Assembly: GCF_000737195.2 (NCBI RefSeq)
Contig: NZ_JALM01000030.1
Coordinates: forward strand, 1 to 64,000
From: Sciscionella sediminilitoris
GTDB lineage: Bacteria > Actinomycetota > Actinomycetes > Mycobacteriales > Pseudonocardiaceae
Length of the DNA: 64,000 bases
Reading direction: 5' to 3'
Shown: piece by piece, positions 59,899 through 64,000 of the stretch
How the letters are laid out: every line of letters begins with the position of its first letter
How positions within the stretch are numbered: position 1 is the first letter of the stretch
Notes under the pieces: generated by a model
What the model was told of the DNA's origin: nothing
Seen by the model: only the letters and a program-made list of their open reading frames with translations
The model's database searches: none
Position numbers and translations under genes: made by a program

Positions 59899-60984
59899 TC
59901 AGAGCAGGTTCGCGAACTGGTCGACGAGGGTGCTCGGCGCGGGCTGCGCATGCAGTTCCGCGGCCAGCCGCCCGGCCGAAGCGCGGACGGGTTCGTCGGT
60001 GAGCAGGCGGTTCAGCAGCTCGGCGTCCACCTTGTCCCCGGTCGCCGTCAGCGCGGCACCGCAGCCGTCCAGCAGTTCGGCGTTCTGGAACTGGTCGGCG
60101 CCCTGCGGAATGATCACCGAGGGCAGTCCCGCGTCGAGCACCGCGAGCGTCGTGCCCGAACCACCGTGATGGACCGCGCCCGCGCAACTGGGCAGCAGCT
60201 GGTTGAGCGGCAGCCAGTCGATCGCGCGGGCGTTCGGCGGCAGCTCACCGATCTCCGCACCGTCCAGGGCGAGTACGAACTCGGCGTCCACCGAGCCCAT
60301 CGCGGCGAGCAGCCCGTCGAGCGCGCCGAGCCCGGCCATCGCGGGCAGCACCGAGCCAAGGGTGACGGCGATGCGCGGACGCTCCGGCGGTTCGAGCAGC
60401 CAATCGGGCAACCGCGCGCCGCCGTTGTACGCGACCGGGCGGATCCGCGCGACCTCCCGGGGTTCCGGTTCGAGGCTGGCCGCCGCGATCGCCACGGTCA
60501 GTTCGGGCTCGGCATACCGCACGCCGTAGCGGGAGTAGGCATCCCCCAGTCCCTCCGCGATGCGCTCCCGCAACGCGGCCGGGAGCGCGGCGAAGGAGAA
60601 CTCGTGGTTCACCGCGGGCACCCCGAGCACCGCGGCGAGCAACGGTCCGGCGCCCTGCATCCCGGAGTACACCACCAGATCGGGTCGCCAGCGGCGGCCG
60701 AGTTCCACGGCGCTGTCCACGACCTCGGCGCTCACCTCGGCGAATATTCCGCCCGCGATGTCCAGGGGTGTGGCGTCCGGAGGTGGCACGAACCCGCCGA
60801 ACACCTCCGCGAAGTTCACCCCCGCCGCGGTGTCCACCGCGGGCAGCCCGGCAGCGGCGACCCGGTCCGCGGCCCCGCCGGCGGCGAACAGCACTTCGTG
60901 GCCCGCGGAGCGCAGTGCCCACGCGGTCGGGACGAGCGGAAAATTGTGACCGAGGCCGGGGGAGGTCACGAACAGTGCGCGCAT
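59899..60984 (-). CDS. GT1-type glycosyltransferase (tandem copy 2)
   Basis: A 361-residue paralogue of the preceding gene and of 25984-27084. It opens RALFVTSPGLGHNFPLVPTA and carries SCAGAVHHGGSGTTLAVLDAG and IPQGADQFQNAE in the donor domain. I chose ATG 60984, where homologues begin; an earlier start would add an unrelated leader. It is first in its direction after a long divergent region shared with the ABC exporter genes. Substrate unknown. Confidence 0.86.
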   Translation of the reverse strand: MRALFVTSPGLGHNFPLVPTAWALRSAGHEVLFAAGGAADRVAAAGLPAVDTAAGVNFAEVFGGFVPPPDATPLDIAGGIFAEVSAEVVDSAVELGRRWRPDLVVYSGMQGAGPLLAAVLGVPAVNHEFSFAALPAALRERIAEGLGDAYSRYGVRYAEPELTVAIAAASLEPEPREVARIRPVAYNGGARLPDWLLEPPERPRIAVTLGSVLPAMAGLGALDGLLAAMGSVDAEFVLALDGAEIGELPPNARAIDWLPLNQLLPSCAGAVHHGGSGTTLAVLDAGLPSVIIPQGADQFQNAELLDGCGAALTATGDKVDAELLNRLLTDEPVRASAGRLAAELHAQPAPSTLVDQFANLL

Positions 60985-61031
60985 GCGAACAACGTAGCGC
61001 GCGGGTCGGACGGGAATCACCTGAATATAGG

Positions 61032-61074
61032 GCGACCCGCTCTACCAGCCTGGGGGTCGCCGGGAGCGGGTCGC
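61032..61074. promoter_or_regulatory. 11-bp inverted repeat in divergent region
   Basis: GCGACCCGCTC is repeated inverted 21 bases further on (61064-61074), between the glycosyltransferase and the ABC exporter genes. It could be an operator or an RNA hairpin in the leader of either; the loop is long for a terminator. Confidence 0.4.
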
Positions 61075-61260
61075 ACCACCAATCTTAAGGCAGACCTAAG
61101 CGTTACGCCAACCGGGGGGTGGTGGCTTCCATCACTTGGCTGTTTTCCGGCCCACGGCGCCCCCACACTCGGGCAAGATCGGCGCTGTTGGATGATCGGG
61201 CGCAGGCGCATATATCGGACCGGCGCACAACGAGCAGCACGGAAGAACGGAGTGCTTAGC

Positions 61261-62262
61261 GTGCACGACCGCAGCGGCCGGATCGTGGTCTCCGGCCTCA
61301 GCAAGCAGTTCGGCGCGGTCACGGCTGTCTCGAACCTGAGCTTCACCGTCGAACCCGGTTCGGTGACCGGGTTCCTCGGGCCGAACGGTTCCGGGAAGAC
61401 GACGACCCTGCGCATGATCCTCGGCCTCGTCCGCCCCTCACAGGGCACCTCGACCATCAACGGGGTCGGTTTCGAACAGCTCGAGGAGCCGGGCAGAGTG
61501 GTCGGCGCGGTACTCGACGCGCAGGGCTTCCACCCCAAACGCACCGCGCGCAACCATCTGCTCGTGTACACCGCGGCGATGGGGATCCCCGATCACCGCG
61601 CCGAGGAGGTACTCGCGCTCGTCGGGCTCGGGGTGGCCGCGGACCGGATGGCGGGCACCTTCTCGCTCGGTATGAAGCAGCGGCTCGCCCTGGCCACGGC
61701 CCTGCTCGGTGATCCGCAGGTGCTGGTGCTGGACGAACCGGCGAACGGGCTCGACCCGGAGGGCATCGCCTGGCTGCGGTCCTTCCTGCAGGCGTTCGCG
61801 CGCAGCGGGCGGACCGTGCTGATCTCCAGCCACATCCTCGCCGAGGTCGAACAGCTCATCGACCACGCGGTGATCATCTCCCGCGGCCAGACCATGTTCA
61901 ACGGGCCGCTCGCGCAGTTGCGCGGACAGCAGCGCAGCCGGGTGCTGGTCCGGGCCGCGGACAACGCGCGGCTCGCCGAGGCCCTGCGCGCGGAGGGCTT
62001 CACCGACCTGCAGGCCACCCAGGACGGACGCATCTCGGTGGCCGCGGAGATCCAGCAGGTCGGTGATATCGCGGCCAAGATCGGCGTGGCCACCTACGGC
62101 ATGGAGGAGCAGCGCACCAGCCTGGAGCAACTGTTCTTCCAGCTCACCAGTGGCCAGTTCGCGGCGCCCCCGCCTCCGGGCTGGGGCCCGCAGCAGCCGC
62201 AGCAGGGCTACTACCAGCAGCAACAGCAAGGCTACCCACCGAACCAGGGCGGATACCGCTGA
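61261..62262 (+). CDS. ABC-2 type exporter, ATP-binding protein
   Basis: A 333-residue ATPase of a drug or lipid exporter. Walker A is GPNGSGKTT (around residue 40), the signature is a variant FSLGMKQRL in place of LSGGQ, and Walker B is VLVLDEPANGLDPEG. A CcmA/NatA-type C-terminal domain follows (residues 230-300). The last 30 residues are Pro, Gln, Tyr and Gly only in effect (GYYQQQQQGYPPNQGGYR). I start at GTG 61261 with GGAG eight bases upstream; GTG 61252 is equally possible. Its stop and the permease ATG overlap (TGATG). Confidence 0.88.
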   Translation: MHDRSGRIVVSGLSKQFGAVTAVSNLSFTVEPGSVTGFLGPNGSGKTTTLRMILGLVRPSQGTSTINGVGFEQLEEPGRVVGAVLDAQGFHPKRTARNHLLVYTAAMGIPDHRAEEVLALVGLGVAADRMAGTFSLGMKQRLALATALLGDPQVLVLDEPANGLDPEGIAWLRSFLQAFARSGRTVLISSHILAEVEQLIDHAVIISRGQTMFNGPLAQLRGQQRSRVLVRAADNARLAEALRAEGFTDLQATQDGRISVAAEIQQVGDIAAKIGVATYGMEEQRTSLEQLFFQLTSGQFAAPPPPGWGPQQPQQGYYQQQQQGYPPNQGGYR

Positions 62263-63206
62263 TGACTTACTACCAGCAGCAGGCGTACCCACCGGCAGGC
62301 GCGCCGAAGGTGAAACTGTTCGCGCCGACCCTGCCGAAGGCCGAACTGCGCAAGTTCACCACCACCAGCGTGTGGTGGGGACTGCTCATCCCGACCGTGC
62401 TGCTCGCGCTCGGCTGGTCGTGGATCGCCACCTCGTTCGTCAGCTTCATCACCGATCAGGTCGTCGAGGGCACTCGTTCGCTCGGGGTGAGCGCGAACAT
62501 CCCCGATCTGCCGTTCGCCTCCTTCGCGCTCGCCCGCGCGATCAACATCTCCACGATCTTCCCGATCGTGCTCGGCGGGCTCGCCATGGCGAACGAGGTC
62601 CAGCGGCGCACGATGACCACCTCGTACCTGACCGCGCCCAGCCGGGTCTCCGTGCTGACCGCGAAGTTCGGGTTCTACGCGGTGGTCGGCGCCGCCTACG
62701 GCGTGGTGATCGTCGGGATCTCCAGCCTCGGCATCTGGCTCGGCTCGGTCACCGGCGGGCACACCCAGTTCCTGCCCAGCGCCGGGGTGTGGCTCGGTAT
62801 CGCGGGCGCCGGGATCCTGTCCACGATGCTGTGGACCCTGCTCGGCGTCGGGGTCGGGGCGCTGCTCGGCAACGTCATCGCGACCACGCTCGTGCTGCTG
62901 CTCTACACCTTGCTCGCGGAGAACCTGCTCAACCTGGCGGTCGTGCGGATCGGCGATCACGTGCCCGGGTTCCTGATCAACCAGTCCGGCAGCGGGATCG
63001 TGTCCAGCATCGCGGCGGATGACCTCACCGCGCGGATCACCGATCTGCCACCGCGGCTGTCCGAGGGGATGACCGAAGTGATGCGGTTCGCCGCGGGTGC
63101 CGGAGGTACCTACAGCTGGTGGATCGAGGCGATCATCTTCCTGGTGTGGACACTGATCTTCGCCGGTCTTGGCTGGTTCGTCGCGCAACGCAGGGACGTA
63201 TCGTAA
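62262..63206 (+). CDS. ABC-2 type exporter, permease
   Basis: A 314-residue integral membrane protein with about six helices (LLIPTVLLALGWSWIATSF, ISTIFPIVLGGLAMANEVQR, VVGAAYGVVIVGISSLGIWL and three more). The motif MANEVQRRTMTTSYLTAPSR matches the coupling region of ABC-2 permeases. It starts with MTYYQQQAYPPAG, echoing the tail of the ATPase that ends on the same base. It forms the exporter with that protein. The substrate is unknown. The gap before the next gene is 40 bases, so the three may be one transcript. Confidence 0.85.
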   Translation: MTYYQQQAYPPAGAPKVKLFAPTLPKAELRKFTTTSVWWGLLIPTVLLALGWSWIATSFVSFITDQVVEGTRSLGVSANIPDLPFASFALARAINISTIFPIVLGGLAMANEVQRRTMTTSYLTAPSRVSVLTAKFGFYAVVGAAYGVVIVGISSLGIWLGSVTGGHTQFLPSAGVWLGIAGAGILSTMLWTLLGVGVGALLGNVIATTLVLLLYTLLAENLLNLAVVRIGDHVPGFLINQSGSGIVSSIAADDLTARITDLPPRLSEGMTEVMRFAAGAGGTYSWWIEAIIFLVWTLIFAGLGWFVAQRRDVS

Positions 63207-63246
63207 TTCGGCGGCTTCTGTCGGTGGGCCGACGTAACCTGGTTCG

Positions 63247-64000
63247 GTGCCCGACTCAACCACCACCACAGCGCGCCGCGGCTGGATCCGCAGGCTGGCC
63301 GCGGAATGCTTCGCCAATCGCGGTCTCGCCGTCCTCGTCCTCGTCTCCGCCGTACTCGGCACCGGGCTGGAGGCGGCGGGACCGCTACTGACGAAGGTCG
63401 GCATCGACGACGCCGTCGCCGGGCACACCTCGAACATGCCGGTGCTCGTGCTCGCCCTGCTCGTGCTCGCTGCGATCCGGTTCGTCGCCGCCTTCGTGCG
63501 CCGCTACTTCGCGGGCAAGCTCGCGCTCGACGTCCAGCACTCGCTGCGCCGCTCGGTGTTCACCAGCGTGCAGCGCCTGGACGGGGCCAAGCAGGATCAG
63601 TTGCGCACCGGCCAGGTGGTCTCCAGGGCGAACAGCGATCTGCAGCTGGTGCAGGGCCTGCTGTCGATGGCCCCGCTGTCCATCGGCACCGTGGCGCTCA
63701 CCCTCGCCTCGCTGGTGGCGATGCTCTACCTGTCCCCACTGCTGACGGTGATCGCGCTGGTCATCGTGCCCGCGCTGGCCATCGTGGCCGGGCGCTCGCG
63801 CAAACGGCTCTTCCCCGCCACCTGGTCGGCCCAGCAGCGCGCGGCCGAGATCGCCCAGCACGTCGAGGAGACGGTGACCGGGGTGCGCGTGGTGAAGGGC
63901 TTCGGCCAGGAACGGCGCGAGACCCGGAGCATGCTCGAACGGGCGGGCGTGCTGTTCGCCGAACGCATGCGCGCGGCCAAGCTCCAGTCGGTGCCGACCG
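63247..64000 (+). CDS. ABC exporter half-transporter (membrane domain, truncated by window edge)
   Basis: The first 251 residues of an ABCB/MsbA-type exporter with fused membrane and ATPase domains. The membrane part shows the usual helices (AVLVLVSAVLGTGLEAAGP, VLVLALLVLAAIRFVAAFV, GTVALTLASLVAMLYLSP), coupling segment VQRLDGAKQDQLRTGQVVSR and the signature VTGVRVVKGFGQE. The nucleotide-binding domain lies beyond the window. The start is GTG 63247. In actinobacteria such genes often come in pairs, so a second half-transporter may follow. Confidence 0.88.
   Translation, partial: MPDSTTTTARRGWIRRLAAECFANRGLAVLVLVSAVLGTGLEAAGPLLTKVGIDDAVAGHTSNMPVLVLALLVLAAIRFVAAFVRRYFAGKLALDVQHSLRRSVFTSVQRLDGAKQDQLRTGQVVSRANSDLQLVQGLLSMAPLSIGTVALTLASLVAMLYLSPLLTVIALVIVPALAIVAGRSRKRLFPATWSAQQRAAEIAQHVEETVTGVRVVKGFGQERRETRSMLERAGVLFAERMRAAKLQSVPT

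Noticed and set aside
61085-61099. Iron-box-like TTAAGGCAGACCTAA between glycosyltransferase and ABC genes
   Set aside because: Only the right half fits the IdeR/DtxR consensus and the dyad is off register; no iron-related gene adjoins.
58635-64000. Natural-product gene cluster suggested by glycosyltransferases and ABC exporters
   Set aside because: No polyketide, peptide synthetase or sugar-synthesis gene is present in the window.

Overview
The window is high-GC actinobacterial DNA, most likely from a mycolic-acid-free member of the Pseudonocardiales. This is inferred from a PE/PPE-like secretion-substrate pair, a tms-type gene pair for 10-methyl branched fatty acids, purSQL gene order, a HAIR-type heat-shock operator, and many GTG/TTG starts with GGAGG-type ribosome sites. 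Almost all of it reads as ordinary chromosome, densely packed with 4-nt start/stop overlaps. Only the left 1.9 kb looks acquired: a tyrosine integrase abutting the 3' end of a tRNA-Arg gene, with visibly lower GC.

Layout. 1-2.2 kb: integrase, tRNA-Arg(ACG), tRNA-Ser(GCT). 2.2-9.8 kb: acetoacetyl-CoA synthetase, a dienelactone-hydrolase-like protein with an Asp nucleophile position, aromatic/histidinol-phosphate aminotransferase, a secreted esterase, a nucleoside hydrolase, an AraC regulator followed by a membrane gene that looks frameshifted, and a DUF4345 protein. 9.8-14.8 kb: TetR plus SGNH hydrolase operon, arginine deiminase, a CPBP protease-like membrane protein, and a second secreted esterase related to the first. 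14.8-20.6 kb: a YhgE/Pip protein and an MMPL transporter with a miniature ABC ATPase fused to its C-terminus, divergent from a TetR gene. 20.6-27.1 kb: hsp20 under a HAIR-like site, a deacetylase-like protein, an MBL-fold hydrolase, and purS-purQ-purL with a glycosyltransferase in the same operon. 27-31.2 kb: two tandem secreted GH25 lysozymes and a GH15 hydrolase. 31.4-38.5 kb: PE-like/PPE pair, a sterol-carrier-like protein with an apparent CTG start, two methyltransferases of RNA type, a thioesterase, an SDR, a DUF574-type methyltransferase, and a haloalkane-dehalogenase homologue lacking the catalytic His. 38.6-44.1 kb: L,D-transpeptidase lipoprotein, tmsA-tmsB pair, MFS exporter. 44.1-51.5 kb: an accD-accA-acyl-CoA dehydrogenase operon of leucine-catabolism type, a secreted SGNH esterase, a TetR regulator that appears to share operators with that operon, and a nickel/cobalt permease. 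51.6-58.6 kb: an oxygenase-metY-metX operon, an HTH plus Clp-N protein with a leaderless, doubly overlapped promoter, and PucR regulator plus alanine dehydrogenase. 58.6-64 kb: two tandem glycosyltransferases, an ABC-2 exporter pair, and the start of an ABC exporter that runs off the window.

The strongest unusual signals are regulatory dyads that fit neighbouring genes (the GTTAG-N5-GTTAAC set, the paired CGTCAA dyads, HAIR, the long operator at 38518) and proteins with altered architecture or catalytic residues (MMPL-ABC fusion, His-less dehalogenase, Asp-for-Cys hydrolase, TrmH with a C-terminal extension). I saw no CRISPR array, rRNA, insertion sequence or recognisable defence island. No single dramatic new system stands out; the MMPL-miniABC/YhgE module and the Clp-N regulator are the best candidates for something underdescribed.
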